DNA from: Pandoraea anapnoica
GTDB lineage: Bacteria; Pseudomonadota; Gammaproteobacteria; Burkholderiales; Burkholderiaceae
DNA length: 64,000 nt
NCBI RefSeq assembly: GCF_902459765.1
Contig: NZ_CABPSP010000015.1
Location: 124,001-188,000, forward strand
Reading direction: 5' to 3'
Shown here: positions 34,630 to 44,379 of the stretch, in pieces
Layout: each line of letters opens with the position of its first letter
Position numbering within the stretch: position 1 is the stretch's first letter
The notes under the pieces: model-generated
The model's database searches: none
The model's input: the letters and a program-made list of their open reading frames with translations, nothing else
What the model was told of the DNA's origin: nothing
Position numbers and translations under genes: made by a program

Positions 34630-36144
34630 TCAGACGTAGCCAAACGGCGTGGCCGGATTGGCGGCCGTCTCGACCCAGACGCTCTTAGTCTGCGTGTACT
34701 CATAGAGCGCTTCCACGCCGCTGGAACGGCCATAACCGCTGTGGCCGTAGCCGCCGAACGGCGAGGCGACGTTGATGGTCTTGTAGCCGTTGATCCAGAA
34801 CGTGCCGGCGTTGACTTGCGACGCCACACGGTGCGCACGCGCCACGTCCTGCGTCCAAACGGCGCCAGCCAGGCCGAACTCGCTGTCGTTGGCAATCGCG
34901 AGCGCTTCTTCTTCCGTGTCGAACGGAATCGCCACGACCACCGGGCCGAAGATTTCGGTACGGGCGACGCCCATCGCGTTGTTGGCATCGGCCAGCACCG
35001 TCGGGCGCACGAAGAAGCCGCCGTCGCTGCGTTGCTGCGAACCGGCGGCCAGACGCGCACCGCCTTCGACGCCCGCGTCGATCATGTTCATGACGTGCTG
35101 ATACTGCGTGCGATTGCAGATTGGACCGACTTCGGTGGTGTCGTCCATCGGTTCGCCCACGCGAATCTTCTCAGCGCCACGCGCCAGCATGTCGATCATC
35201 TGGTCGTACACGCCGCGCTGCACCAGCAGACGCGAACCGGCCACACAGCTCTGGCCCGCGCTCGAGAAGATGGCAGCCTGCGCACCGAGGCACGCGCGCT
35301 TGAGGTCGGCGTCGTCGAACACGATGTTTGCCGACTTGCCGCCCAGTTCCAGCACGCTCGGCAACAGACGTTGCGCAGCGGCAGTGGCGATCTTGCTACC
35401 CGTGGCGGGCGAGCCGACGAACACGACCTTCTTGACGACCGGATGCGAAATCGCGGCTTGTCCCGTCGTATGGCCGAAGCCGGCGAGCACGTTGATGAGA
35501 CCGCGCGGCACACCGGCCTGCTCGGCAAGCGCAGCGACGACCAGCGAGCTGGCCGGCGTGAGTTCCGACGGCTTGAGCAGCACGCCATTACCCATGGCGA
35601 TCGCCGGGGCCAGCTGCCAGCCGCAGGTGAAGACCGGCGCGTTCCACGGCGTGATTTGCAGCACCACGCCCATGGCTTCGCGACGCGTGTAGTTCAGGTG
35701 GGTGCTCGGCACCGGAATGACGTCGCCGAAGAACTTGTCCGTCCAGCCCGCGTAGTACTCGAACATCTCCGCCACCTTGGCGACTTCGCCACGGCAATCG
35801 CGGATCGGCTTGCCTGCACCGATGGATTCGAGCTGGGCGAGCGCTTCGGCGTTTTCGCGAATCTTCGCGCCGACAGCTTGCATCACACGACCGCGCGCGG
35901 CGTGCGTGAGCGCCCACCAGGTCTTTTGTGCCGCTTGCGCGGCATCGGCGGCTTGCGCCACGACGGCGGCACCTGCGTCGCGGTAAGTCAGCACGGTCTG
36001 GCCGGTGGCCGGGTTCACGATGTCGATGCTCGACTCGCCCGTGCCTTCAACCAGTTCGCCATTGACGAACGAGCCGATGGTGGTGGCGTTGGGGAAAAAC
36101 TTGGCGAATGCGCCGAGCAAAGCGGCGGCTTGTTGGTCTGCCAT
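34630..36144 (-). CDS. NAD(P)-dependent aldehyde dehydrogenase
   Basis: 504 residues from the ATG at 36144 with GGAG 8 bases upstream. Class motifs: ITPWNAPVF, LELGGKS with the general-base Glu, SSAGQSCVAGS with the nucleophilic Cys, and EIFGPV. It oxidises an aldehyde to an acid; the substrate is not set by sequence. Its neighbours, a beta-hydroxyacid dehydrogenase and a VOC protein, indicate a small catabolic unit in which the dehydrogenase generates a semialdehyde and this enzyme oxidises it. Confidence 0.9.
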   Translation of the reverse strand: MADQQAAALLGAFAKFFPNATTIGSFVNGELVEGTGESSIDIVNPATGQTVLTYRDAGAAVVAQAADAAQAAQKTWWALTHAARGRVMQAVGAKIRENAEALAQLESIGAGKPIRDCRGEVAKVAEMFEYYAGWTDKFFGDVIPVPSTHLNYTRREAMGVVLQITPWNAPVFTCGWQLAPAIAMGNGVLLKPSELTPASSLVVAALAEQAGVPRGLINVLAGFGHTTGQAAISHPVVKKVVFVGSPATGSKIATAAAQRLLPSVLELGGKSANIVFDDADLKRACLGAQAAIFSSAGQSCVAGSRLLVQRGVYDQMIDMLARGAEKIRVGEPMDDTTEVGPICNRTQYQHVMNMIDAGVEGGARLAAGSQQRSDGGFFVRPTVLADANNAMGVARTEIFGPVVVAIPFDTEEEALAIANDSEFGLAGAVWTQDVARAHRVASQVNAGTFWINGYKTINVASPFGGYGHSGYGRSSGVEALYEYTQTKSVWVETAANPATPFGYV

Positions 36145-36243
36145 GAGAAAGCTCCGTGCAATACGCACTCAGGTGCGCATCGTGTCGTCAAAACAAAAAA
36201 TCAGATCGTTACGTCGCGAAATATTGAGACAGGCACGCGGCAA

Positions 36244-37125
36244 TTACGCCCGGCCCGGCTCAATGAATTGCACGATGCGGTTGAAGTCCTCGTCGTCGCC
36301 CACGGTCGCGGCGCTCGCGGCCCACAGGCGTCCGACTTCCGCCGACAGCGGGCCCGTGGCGAGCGTGCCCGTCTGCTCGGCCAGCGCCATGGCCAGACGC
36401 ACGTCCTTGCGCATGAGCTTCATCGTGAAGCCGGAGTCGAAGGCGTCGTTCAGGATCCACGTCGGATAGTTGGTTTGCGTGATGCCGCTGCGGCCCGACC
36501 CGGCGTTCAGGCCTTCGAGTACCTGCTCCGGGGCCACGCCAGCAGCCTTCGCCAGACGCATCGCTTCACCGGCCACCACGAGGTGGGCAGCGCACATCAG
36601 GTTGTTGATCAGTTTGGTCACGTGACCGGCACCCACGTCGCCGATGTGCACGCGCTTGGCCGACATGGCGGCAAGCACCGGCTCGATGCGGGCGATGTCT
36701 TCGGCCGAGCCGCCCAGTACCATCGTAAGTGCGCCGTTCAGCGCGCCCTTCGGGCCGCCGGAGACCGGTGCGTCGACCAGCGCAATGCCTTTTTCGCGCA
36801 GCGTGACGGCCAGCGCGCGCGTGCTTTGCGGATCGGCCGTCGAGGTGTCGATCACGACCAGACCTTCACGGCCGTTCGCAGCGATGCCGTCCGGGCCGTT
36901 CACCACAGCCTCGACGACTTGCGACGTCGGCAGCGACAGCACGAGGGCGTCGGCTTCGCGAGCCAGTTCGGCGATTGATGCGCGCAGGCCGATGCCGGCC
37001 TCTGCGAGCGCGGCACCGGCGGCCGGCGACGGATCGAACCCAAGCACTGTGAAACCGCCGCGCTGCAACGACAGCGCCATGCCGCGTCCCATATTGCCCA
37101 GTCCGACCACTCCGATGATTTTCAT
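36244..37125 (-). CDS. beta-hydroxyacid dehydrogenase (3-hydroxyisobutyrate dehydrogenase family)
   Basis: 293 residues. The Rossmann motif GLGNMG is at the N-terminus, the substrate motif DAPVSGGPKGAL near residue 120, and the catalytic Lys in KLINN near 170. The family oxidises 3-hydroxyacids such as 3-hydroxyisobutyrate, tartronate or threonate with NAD(P)+. The substrate is not determined. It is 99 bases upstream of the aldehyde dehydrogenase gene. Confidence 0.9.
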   Translation of the reverse strand: MKIIGVVGLGNMGRGMALSLQRGGFTVLGFDPSPAAGAALAEAGIGLRASIAELAREADALVLSLPTSQVVEAVVNGPDGIAANGREGLVVIDTSTADPQSTRALAVTLREKGIALVDAPVSGGPKGALNGALTMVLGGSAEDIARIEPVLAAMSAKRVHIGDVGAGHVTKLINNLMCAAHLVVAGEAMRLAKAAGVAPEQVLEGLNAGSGRSGITQTNYPTWILNDAFDSGFTMKLMRKDVRLAMALAEQTGTLATGPLSAEVGRLWAASAATVGDDEDFNRIVQFIEPGRA

Positions 37126-37257
37126 GTTGACTCCAGTTTGACTGCGAAGATGGCGCCGCCCCCACGGGCGACGCCGCGTTGCTCCACACCGCCCGGAACA
37201 TCCGGTCGGCGAGTAAATTCAGGGGATCGTTAAGTGTTGACGCGTTCTGGTCCGGCG

Positions 37258-38166
37258 CTAGTGATTGACGAACTCCAGCACCACATTGCCCGCGAACTCG
37301 GGTTCCACGACCAGCCCATGCTCGTTATAGCCATAGGGCACGCCGTTCTCCCGCCACAGCGCTTCGACGTGCGCCAGATCCGGCGTGAGCAGCGTGATCG
37401 CCACGGCGTGCGTGCGTACGCCCTGCGCCATCGGCAGCCCCACGGCGGCGTAGCGCGCCTCGGCGCGCTGCGGCGACATCGCCCGCAAGTGACCGCACCC
37501 GGTGTCGGCCACCGCGCCGCCGTCGTACAGATCGACGTGACGCGCACCGTACATGCGCTGCCAGCGTGTGGCGAGGGTGCGCAACGACACCGTGTCGGGC
37601 GTCACGTACGTAATACCGACGATGCCGGTGACGCGGTTCGGGTGGTTCTGCCACTCGGGCACCCAGATCAGCTCGGGGCGATGCTGGTGGCAGATGAAAT
37701 TGGAAGCGTCGCCGAGCGAGTCGTCGATGAACAGGCCCAGTGACACCACGGCCTCGTCGGGCTTGCCGTCGGGTTTGCGCATCGCGCGGCGAAAATCGAT
37801 GATGCCCTGCGTCTCCAGCCCGGCCTGCGTGAGGCGGGCGTGATCGGCGCAAGCATCCTTGCTGTGCAGTGCAACGAGGGACACGCCCTCTTCGCGGGCG
37901 AGAAAGCGGCCGAGATAGCGTCCGAAGCAGAAGTCGCCGACGGCGTTCGTGCCGAACTTGCTCGCGTCGTCCACGCCGATCAGTTCGATGAAGTTGTCGC
38001 CGAACATCATCAGCGACGTGACCGTGCCCCACGGGTGAAACGACACCGGCGACGGGGCAAACCCCATGCGCTCGTAATGCGCCAGCCGCCGCGGATGGTC
38101 ATGGACCGTCACCAGCGGATGATCGATGCCGAATCGCGAATTGCGCGGCGCAATCGTCGGGCTCAT
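37258..38166 (-). CDS. VOC-superfamily protein (glyoxalase-like)
   Basis: 302 residues with two glyoxalase-like halves. The N-terminal half starts FGIDHPLVTVHDHPRRLAHYERMGF and contains NFIELIGVDD; the C-terminal half has LMTPDL-like LLTPDLAHVEALWRENGV. The pattern fits the glyoxalase_3 group. VOC proteins are metal-dependent isomerases, lyases or dioxygenases; His18 (DHPLV) and C-terminal Glu are candidate metal ligands. It starts the leftward cluster and is divergent from the LysR gene. Confidence 0.75.
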   Translation of the reverse strand: MSPTIAPRNSRFGIDHPLVTVHDHPRRLAHYERMGFAPSPVSFHPWGTVTSLMMFGDNFIELIGVDDASKFGTNAVGDFCFGRYLGRFLAREEGVSLVALHSKDACADHARLTQAGLETQGIIDFRRAMRKPDGKPDEAVVSLGLFIDDSLGDASNFICHQHRPELIWVPEWQNHPNRVTGIVGITYVTPDTVSLRTLATRWQRMYGARHVDLYDGGAVADTGCGHLRAMSPQRAEARYAAVGLPMAQGVRTHAVAITLLTPDLAHVEALWRENGVPYGYNEHGLVVEPEFAGNVVLEFVNH

Positions 38167-38303
38167 CGGGGGCCTCCGAGGGGTGAGTGGCGCGGAATCG
38201 GACCGCCGACACCGGGCCTCGCCTGGGTTCGTTGCACGGCGTCGGGGCCGATCCGCATGCTTCGCAGTGTGGATTGAAAAAAAATGACGCTCAATGACAA
38301 CGC

Positions 38304-38322
38304 TTGAACATTTTTGTTCTAA
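38304..38322. promoter_or_regulatory. inverted repeat at the divergent LysR promoter
   Basis: GAACA (38306-38310) and TGTTC (38315-38319) around TTTT, with flanking TT and TAA. It fits the T-N11-A type of LysR site and lies 18 bases before the LysR start, in the shared divergent region. Confidence 0.55.
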
Positions 38323-38339
38323 TTATTAGTCTTTAGGGC

Positions 38340-39269
38340 ATGACACCCGCCATCAATGAAAGCCGTCTGTCGTATCTGTTCGAAGCCGTCCAGTGCGGCA
38401 CGGTGCGCGCCGCCGCCGACAGACTCGACATCGCCCCGTCCGCCGTCAGCCGCCAGATCGCCCTGCTGGAGGCAGAACTGGCGCTGCCGCTCATCGAACG
38501 TCACAAGCGCGGGGTCCACCTGACGCAGGCCGGCCGTTTGCTCATGGAGTACTACCGCGAGCAGCGCGCGCACCAGGAGGACTTGCTCGCCAAGCTCCAG
38601 GAAGTGCGCGGATTGCGGCGCGGCCACATCCGGCTGGCCGTCGGTGAGGGCTTCGTCAGCGATCTGATGGGGGCACCGCTGCAATTCTTCTGCAAACGCT
38701 ATCCCGACATCACCCTCACTCTCGATTTGGCCGGGACGAACGAAGTCATGCGGCTCGTGGCGGAAGACGATGCCGACATCGGACTCGTCTACAACCCGCC
38801 CGCCGAGCCCAAAATCGTCTCGCGCGCTCAGCTGGCGCAGCCGGTGCACGCGATCGTCGCCCCCGGTTCGCCGCTGATCGCAATGGCGGACACGCTTGGC
38901 ACACTCACGCTCGACGCGCTCTACGATGTGCCGCTCGCGCTCATGCACGGCTCCTACGGCACGCGTCAATTGATGGAACTGGCCGAGCAGTCGGAAAAGC
39001 ACCGGCTCGTGCCAACGGTCACGACCAACTCGATTTCCGTGCTCAAACACTTCGTACGTGCCGGGCTTGGCGCAACGTTTTTGCCGACCTTCGCTGTCTC
39101 GCAGGAAATCGACGCAGGCGTACTGCGCGCCCTGCCCATTGACCATCCGATTCTCACCAGTGCCGAGGCGCACCTGATCACGCGCGCAGGGCGACGCTTG
39201 TCCGGTGCCGCCAACCGATTGCTCACGCACCTCGCCAGCAAAATGGAAGCCTTTGGTGCGCCGGACTGA
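38340..39269 (+). CDS. LysR-family transcriptional regulator
   Basis: 309 residues from the ATG at 38340. Winged HTH at ~8-65 (AVQCGTVRAAADRLDIAPSA, VSRQIALLEAEL), then the effector domain. Divergent from the VOC / dehydrogenase / DUF3100 cluster, which it very likely controls. The inverted repeat just upstream would also give autoregulation. Confidence 0.92.
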   Translation: MTPAINESRLSYLFEAVQCGTVRAAADRLDIAPSAVSRQIALLEAELALPLIERHKRGVHLTQAGRLLMEYYREQRAHQEDLLAKLQEVRGLRRGHIRLAVGEGFVSDLMGAPLQFFCKRYPDITLTLDLAGTNEVMRLVAEDDADIGLVYNPPAEPKIVSRAQLAQPVHAIVAPGSPLIAMADTLGTLTLDALYDVPLALMHGSYGTRQLMELAEQSEKHRLVPTVTTNSISVLKHFVRAGLGATFLPTFAVSQEIDAGVLRALPIDHPILTSAEAHLITRAGRRLSGAANRLLTHLASKMEAFGAPD

Positions 39270-39863
39270 TGTGCCCGAGCCGCAGACCAAAACGGACGAC
39301 TGAAACGCGCCCACGGGACATTTCGCCATATAAGTGTCACGCCGGACGCTTTCTGGTTGTTCGCGCGCAACAGTCGAAAAACTAAGCCTTTCCCTTATGT
39401 TGCGTCAGGAGGAATTCGGATATAAAGAAGCCAATCAGGCGAAGGTGCGTTTGTATCGCGTCGAGAAATCGTACGTAATGCGAACTTAATCGACCCGCAC
39501 GCTGGATCGTTACGTCCCTTCCCGCCACGCATTCCGGTCGCATGGCTGCGCGCGCATTGCGCTGCCGCCGACCCAACGCCAGTGGACTGCCATGACGACG
39601 ATCTCTGAAAGCCAGAGCGTAGCGTTCGAAGTGTCCGAAATGGATACGCAGAGCGTGCAGGCATCACTTGCAACCGGCCGCGTCCCCCTACGCGGCGCCC
39701 GTTGCCCAGGCGTCCCCGCTTGCCGATTTCTCGTCACTCGTAACGAAATTTCAGGCTTTTCAGCCGATGTCTTTGCACGGCCCTGCGCGGGCGTGTCGCA
39801 ACGACGACGGGCATAACCACGCAAAAGAAGGTGCGGGGCAAAACGTAACCTGGGGAGCGAATC
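39270..39863. other. intergenic region upstream of the porin gene
   Basis: 594 bases between the LysR and porin genes. It holds an AGGAGG at ~39407 with no gene after it, a 30-codon frame at 39397-39489 without a proper ribosome binding site, and a stretch at 39592-39775 with coding-like codon use broken by a frame change. The porin promoter must lie here, but I cannot place it. Confidence 0.4.
39592..39775 (+). pseudogene. possible frameshifted gene fragment
   Basis: The frame from the ATG at 39592 (MTTISESQSVAFEVSEMDTQ) has G/C-rich third positions, then loses this character near 39667. A second frame, offset by +1 at 39668, continues with similar quality (QPAASPYAAPVAQASPLADF). Joined, they would read as one short Ala/Ser/Gln-rich protein. 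No ribosome binding site is seen and no family is recognised; chance is not excluded. Confidence 0.2.
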
Positions 39864-40928
39864 ATGAAGAAGAAGCTCATTGCAGCAAGCCTGCTTTGCA
39901 GCATCGGTACGTTTGCGCACGCGCAATCGAGCGTGCAACTCTACGGCCGCGTCGATGGCGGCTTTCAGTTCATGAACAATTTGCAGGACGGCAACGGCGG
40001 CACCACCTCGCGCTTCAGCGCACAGGGCGGCGACTACGGCACAAGCCTGTTCGGCCTGCGGGGCTACGAAGATCTCGGACAGGGATTGCATGCGGTATTC
40101 AATCTGGAAGGCGGATTCCAGTTGATGAACGGCTACAACAACAACGGCTCGGGTTCGATCTTCGATCGCCGTGCCCTGGTCGGCTTCAACTCCCGCTCAT
40201 GGGGCCAGTTGACGCTCGGGCGCAACCTGTTCATCAGCAACGGCGTCTGGGACTTCGATCCGTTCCAGCAGCAGGCCTTCTCGTCGGCATCGCTAGTGCG
40301 TGGACGCAACTGGCCGCAGGCGAGCAATACCGTCAACTATCAAAGCCCGAACTGGCGCGGGTTCGACATTGCCGGTCAGTACGCCTTTTCCAACATCGCC
40401 GGGCAGTTCAACAACGGCCGCGGCATGGGCGCACAGTTGACGTACACGCACGACCGGTTCCAGTTGCGCGCGTTGTATGACGAAATTCGCGACACCAACG
40501 GACGCTTCACCGACGTGTTCGCCACCTCTCGGGAATACTTCGCCGGCGCGAATATCTTCCTGAATCGCTTCACGATCTCGCTGGGCTACACGCACATGTC
40601 CGCGCCGGACGCGCCTGCCCCCAACTTCGCCACACGCGCCGACCATTACTGGGCCGGTGTGAAGTATCAGGCGACGGCGGCGTGGGCTGCGAACGCGGCG
40701 GTCTATCACGTGAACGTGCCTGGCGGCTTCGGACACGCCACGATGGCCGAACTGGGCACCACTTACAACCTTTCGAAACGGACCTTCCTGTACGGCACGA
40801 TTGCGTACGTGATGAACAGCTCAGGTCAGAGCTTCTCGGTGGCGGCAATTCCGAGCGACTCGCTGGACAACCCGCCCGCGGGCAAGAACCAGATGGGTGC
40901 CTATATCGGGGTCTCCCACTCGTTCTAA
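39864..40928 (+). CDS. Gram-negative outer-membrane porin
   Basis: 354 residues with a signal peptide (MKKKLIAASLLCSIGTFAHA) and mature start at QSSVQLYGRVDGG. It has the 16-stranded general-porin pattern of Burkholderiales: FGLRGYEDLGQGLHAVFNLE, RRALVGFNS, WGQLTLGRN, and a C-terminal GVSHSF with terminal Phe for outer-membrane assembly. It forms a trimeric channel for small solutes. A terminator follows. GGGGAGCG ahead of the start provides the ribosome binding site. Confidence 0.93.
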   Translation: MKKKLIAASLLCSIGTFAHAQSSVQLYGRVDGGFQFMNNLQDGNGGTTSRFSAQGGDYGTSLFGLRGYEDLGQGLHAVFNLEGGFQLMNGYNNNGSGSIFDRRALVGFNSRSWGQLTLGRNLFISNGVWDFDPFQQQAFSSASLVRGRNWPQASNTVNYQSPNWRGFDIAGQYAFSNIAGQFNNGRGMGAQLTYTHDRFQLRALYDEIRDTNGRFTDVFATSREYFAGANIFLNRFTISLGYTHMSAPDAPAPNFATRADHYWAGVKYQATAAWAANAAVYHVNVPGGFGHATMAELGTTYNLSKRTFLYGTIAYVMNSSGQSFSVAAIPSDSLDNPPAGKNQMGAYIGVSHSF

Positions 40929-40954
40929 CGGCGGCGACGCACCACAGAAATGAC

Positions 40955-40982
40955 AAACCGCCCGGTGCTGACCGGGCGGTTT
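40955..40982. terminator. bidirectional terminator between porin and autotransporter A
   Basis: A perfect 12-bp stem (AAACCGCCCGGT, GCTG loop, ACCGGGCGGTTT) between two converging genes. Confidence 0.85.
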
Positions 40983-41040
40983 GCATTTGGGGGCCTGCAT
41001 GTTACGACAAGCGCTTCGGCGCCTGTCGTTGGCGTTTGCG

Positions 41041-44000
41041 TCAGAACATGTACTTCGCCGTGACACCGCCCGCGATGGCCTTCTCCCCCGAGCGCAGGCT
41101 CAGATTGCCGCCGACATGGACGTTGAGTTGCCGGGTGACGCGCACGTCTGCGCCGAGATCGGCGGTGAAGATATCGCGGCCAAGCTTGACCCCCTTCACC
41201 GTGAACGCGCGCGGTGCCCCGTAAATGGCGTTCGTGAGGCTGCTTTGCGTATCGCCGAACTCATGTTCATACGCCAGCCGCAACGACGGAATCACGCTGC
41301 CGCCACTTGTGTTCACCAGCTCGCGCCACAGACGCACGCCGAGAATGGCCCGTCGCGAATTGCTGATTTGCGATCCGACGTGCAGGCCGTTGTTGCCCTG
41401 GCCGGCGTCGCGATCCGTTTCGTCGTAGCCGTTCAGGCGCGTCGACGCGATCCGCATACCGATAAACGGGTCGACGTTCATACCCCCGGCAAGCACGCGC
41501 TGACCGACTTCACCGAACAGCCCGAGCGTGCGGCCGCTGGTCTTGCCCGCGACCCGTGCCGACACATCGCGGGCCGCCACTGTGCGCTCGGTCGTCACGT
41601 TATGGTTGGTGAAGAAGAGGCCGCCGTTGGCGAACCAGCGTGCGTCGCTCAGATACGAGCCGTACAGGCCCACGCTGGCGCTCCTGATGCTGGCGTCCCC
41701 CGGCAGATCGTCGGCGCGGGACGTCCGGCTGCCCAACCCAAACGAGACACCCACGAGCGCGTTCCGATTGAGGCGTTTGTCGACACCAAAGGCGCCGTCG
41801 ATGCCTGAGGTCGAGAAGCTTTGTTCGCCGTCGCTCCGGTTCGCGCCCGCCCCCTTGAACGAGCCCCAGACCGACATGCCGTTCTGGCGCGCGCTCTGCC
41901 CGTTGGTTGCGTTGCAGTCGGGCAGCGAGCCGCCCGCGAGCATACGCGCTTGCATGCTGCTGCGAAACGCGTCGGACGCGCTGTAGGCTGCGTCAGCGTT
42001 GTTCGCGAGCGACTCGCCCGAAAGCTGGCGTGCCGCACGACGCTGCTCGGCGGAGCCTGCGGGAAGCAGCACCAACTGGCCGAGGACTGCACCGCCCACC
42101 CGGCCCTCTATGATGTCGTTGAGCGTCACCCCCTGAAGCGAGTCCAGTAGGCCCTTCTCGTTGCCAGTGTATGGCGCACTGGGATCGAGGAACGCGATCT
42201 CCTTATTCGGATCGATGACGACGTCACCATCGCCGCCGTCGCCGCCGTCGCCGTCGCCGCCAGCGCCCTCGCCCGGCTTCGTGGGAATGCTGCCGTAGTC
42301 GACCTCGCCGAGTTTCACGTCGGCATCAGGATCATGCGTGACGACCTGAATTTTCTTGTCGAGCAGTTCTTCGGCGCTCACCGATCCATCCGGGGTGAGA
42401 ACGATCTTGGTATCCGTGAAGTCGCCCTTCTTTTTGATGTGAATCGTTCCACGATGCACTTCGTCGGGCGCATTCGGATCGCGCTTGGCGTCCGACTCGA
42501 TCTTGGCATCCTTGCCCTTCGATTCGTATTCATCCATCACGATCCGGTAACCGTGGAGTTTGAGCGTACCGGCATTCTCGAATTTCCTGACGTCGTAGAC
42601 ATCGTTGGCCAGCGAGATCGTACCGGGTGCCCAGAGCGCGAGCAGCCCGGTACCGAGGGCGTTGCGGTGCGCTGCGGTGAGCGTGCCGTTCTCGACCGTC
42701 AGCGAATCGATGCCGCTCTGGTCACCGCTGAAGGTGAGGTTGCCGGTACCGACTTTGGCAACGGTCGCACCGAGCTTATCGGTGTCGAGCTTGACGATAT
42801 CTCCGCCGAAGACGTCATCTTTGCCAAGCGCGCCGAGCTTGAGCGTCTTGCCGCCAGTGATCACATGGCCGCTGCCCGAAAGCGAGCCGATAGTCAGTGA
42901 CCGCTCGGCCGGTGGATCGTCCCGGAGGTTGGGTTCGAGGTCCACCAGACTGAGCACGCCGTCCTCCATTGCGATGGTTGCCGAGTCCGCCGTTGTTGTT
43001 CCGGAAAGATTGGTCACGCCAGCATTGACGATCTGGCGCGTCTCCAGGTCGCTATCCGCCACAACGAGCTGCCCGCCCGGCCTGTTTTCAATGACCCCGG
43101 CCCCACCCTTGGCTTTTCGCATCCCCACGAACCCACCGTTAAGGATCGTAGCGTCGGCGGCATTTGCCTCATCGAACCCGACGACTCCGCCCTTCTCGAC
43201 TTCGATGATGCTACGGCCGCCAGTCGAGCTCGGGTTGAATGTGAGTGCGCCTGTGTCGCGGATCTGGAGCCTTGCCGCACCGGCACTCGTTCCCTTGAAG
43301 AAATCGATCGTGCCACCCGGTGTGTCCGGTGGCTGCCCATCCGATTTTCCCGCACTCAGCGTGATGTGCTGCGCGGCATCGGAAATGCCCTGCCCGCCCT
43401 CCACGAATTTGAGCGCCCCCTTGCTGCCGACATTCATCATCAGGGTGCCCTCCCCGTCGATGCCCTGATAAACGGAGAGCGTGCCGCCATCGACACGCAC
43501 TGTGTGATCTGCGCCGTCGACCGCTCGGATCGTCCCCACGTCCCGCTGTTGATTGGTGGCGCCGTAAATTGCGTCGGACAATCGCCCGGAGCGCGCCGAA
43601 ATCTCGAGCGTCGCTTTTGCATCGATCAGCGACTGTCCATCGACAGGCGTGGCATCCGACATGAAATCGATCTGGTTCTTGTCATTCCAGGTGACGTAAC
43701 CGGTATTGGGAACACGATCCACCCCGTTGGCAGAGGCATTCAATTCCTTGGTGACGCTGAGACTACTCGCGATCTTTTCATCATCGGCGTCACGCCAACG
43801 TTGAAGCTTATAGCCAACGAGTTCGGAATCCTTCTTTGCCTGAACCAATTCCGCGAGCGACTCCTTGAATTTGTTCGCATCACCCGTCAAGAGATCGTCC
43901 AAGGCAGTGCGCTCCGCCCCTGTCAATGGACTTTGGCTATTCGCCAGCGCACCGACCCTCCCTTTTAGGTCACCCAGTTCCCGAATAAGATCTCCATCCT

Positions 44001-44379
44001 TCGGCAGTTCCTTCCCTTCATCTATCCGCTTTTGAACAACGTCGATGGCGCCTTGTATATCCGTCACCTGATTCCCCAAGGCCGTCTTCAACTCGTCGGC
44101 CTCGGTAATGTTTGTCAGAGAATTATGAATAGGCATCTCCGTTTCCAGCAGAGACATATTCTTTCCATGTACATCCGACTTCTCTTTTTCGACGTTTTTT
44201 TGGTGCTCGTCGAGGGGAACAAGCTCCTTCAACCGTTGATCTCTGTTTTCCATCCCGCTTGACTGAAGGCCTCCTGCCGATGCATTCGGTGCCCCCCCTA
44301 TCACCGCAACCGCCATGATGATCGCCGCATAAATCTTTGTCTGACACAGCGCACACGACTTCGGACGATTTCCTCGCAT
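41041..44379 (-). CDS. autotransporter A (type Va secretion, unusual coiled-coil N-terminus)
   Basis: 1112 residues from the ATG at 44379, chosen because AGGAG lies 7 bases upstream and the paralogue aligns there (MRGNRPKSCALCQTK); 44397 is the longer alternative. A signal peptide ends near ASA at ~36. Residues ~45-200 are charged and helical, coiled-coil-like. A beta-helical passenger (~220-700) has Gly/Asp/Val repeats such as SLTIGSLSGSGHVITGG. A Gly/Asp linker (GEGAGGDGDGGDGGDGD) near residue 715 precedes a C-terminal beta-barrel (~830-1112, GMSVWGSFKG ... AKYMF). It should be displayed on the surface; adhesion is the usual role but not shown. Paralogous to the next gene. Confidence 0.9.
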   Translation of the reverse strand: MRGNRPKSCALCQTKIYAAIIMAVAVIGGAPNASAGGLQSSGMENRDQRLKELVPLDEHQKNVEKEKSDVHGKNMSLLETEMPIHNSLTNITEADELKTALGNQVTDIQGAIDVVQKRIDEGKELPKDGDLIRELGDLKGRVGALANSQSPLTGAERTALDDLLTGDANKFKESLAELVQAKKDSELVGYKLQRWRDADDEKIASSLSVTKELNASANGVDRVPNTGYVTWNDKNQIDFMSDATPVDGQSLIDAKATLEISARSGRLSDAIYGATNQQRDVGTIRAVDGADHTVRVDGGTLSVYQGIDGEGTLMMNVGSKGALKFVEGGQGISDAAQHITLSAGKSDGQPPDTPGGTIDFFKGTSAGAARLQIRDTGALTFNPSSTGGRSIIEVEKGGVVGFDEANAADATILNGGFVGMRKAKGGAGVIENRPGGQLVVADSDLETRQIVNAGVTNLSGTTTADSATIAMEDGVLSLVDLEPNLRDDPPAERSLTIGSLSGSGHVITGGKTLKLGALGKDDVFGGDIVKLDTDKLGATVAKVGTGNLTFSGDQSGIDSLTVENGTLTAAHRNALGTGLLALWAPGTISLANDVYDVRKFENAGTLKLHGYRIVMDEYESKGKDAKIESDAKRDPNAPDEVHRGTIHIKKKGDFTDTKIVLTPDGSVSAEELLDKKIQVVTHDPDADVKLGEVDYGSIPTKPGEGAGGDGDGGDGGDGDVVIDPNKEIAFLDPSAPYTGNEKGLLDSLQGVTLNDIIEGRVGGAVLGQLVLLPAGSAEQRRAARQLSGESLANNADAAYSASDAFRSSMQARMLAGGSLPDCNATNGQSARQNGMSVWGSFKGAGANRSDGEQSFSTSGIDGAFGVDKRLNRNALVGVSFGLGSRTSRADDLPGDASIRSASVGLYGSYLSDARWFANGGLFFTNHNVTTERTVAARDVSARVAGKTSGRTLGLFGEVGQRVLAGGMNVDPFIGMRIASTRLNGYDETDRDAGQGNNGLHVGSQISNSRRAILGVRLWRELVNTSGGSVIPSLRLAYEHEFGDTQSSLTNAIYGAPRAFTVKGVKLGRDIFTADLGADVRVTRQLNVHVGGNLSLRSGEKAIAGGVTAKYMF

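Noticed and set aside
34741-36978. 745-residue + strand frame
   Set aside because: Runs across two unrelated minus-strand genes with full motifs, so it is a GC-rich antisense shadow.
38319-39329. 336-residue minus-strand frame over the LysR gene
   Set aside because: Antisense shadow of a gene with a clear HTH and effector domain.
39397-39489. 30-codon frame upstream of the porin gene
   Set aside because: No ribosome binding site before the ATG (AGGAGG lies inside it) and no similarity.
39592-39775. Idea that the broken frame is a type III secretion rod protein
   Set aside because: No secretion gene is nearby and the residues do not match a rod-protein pattern well enough.
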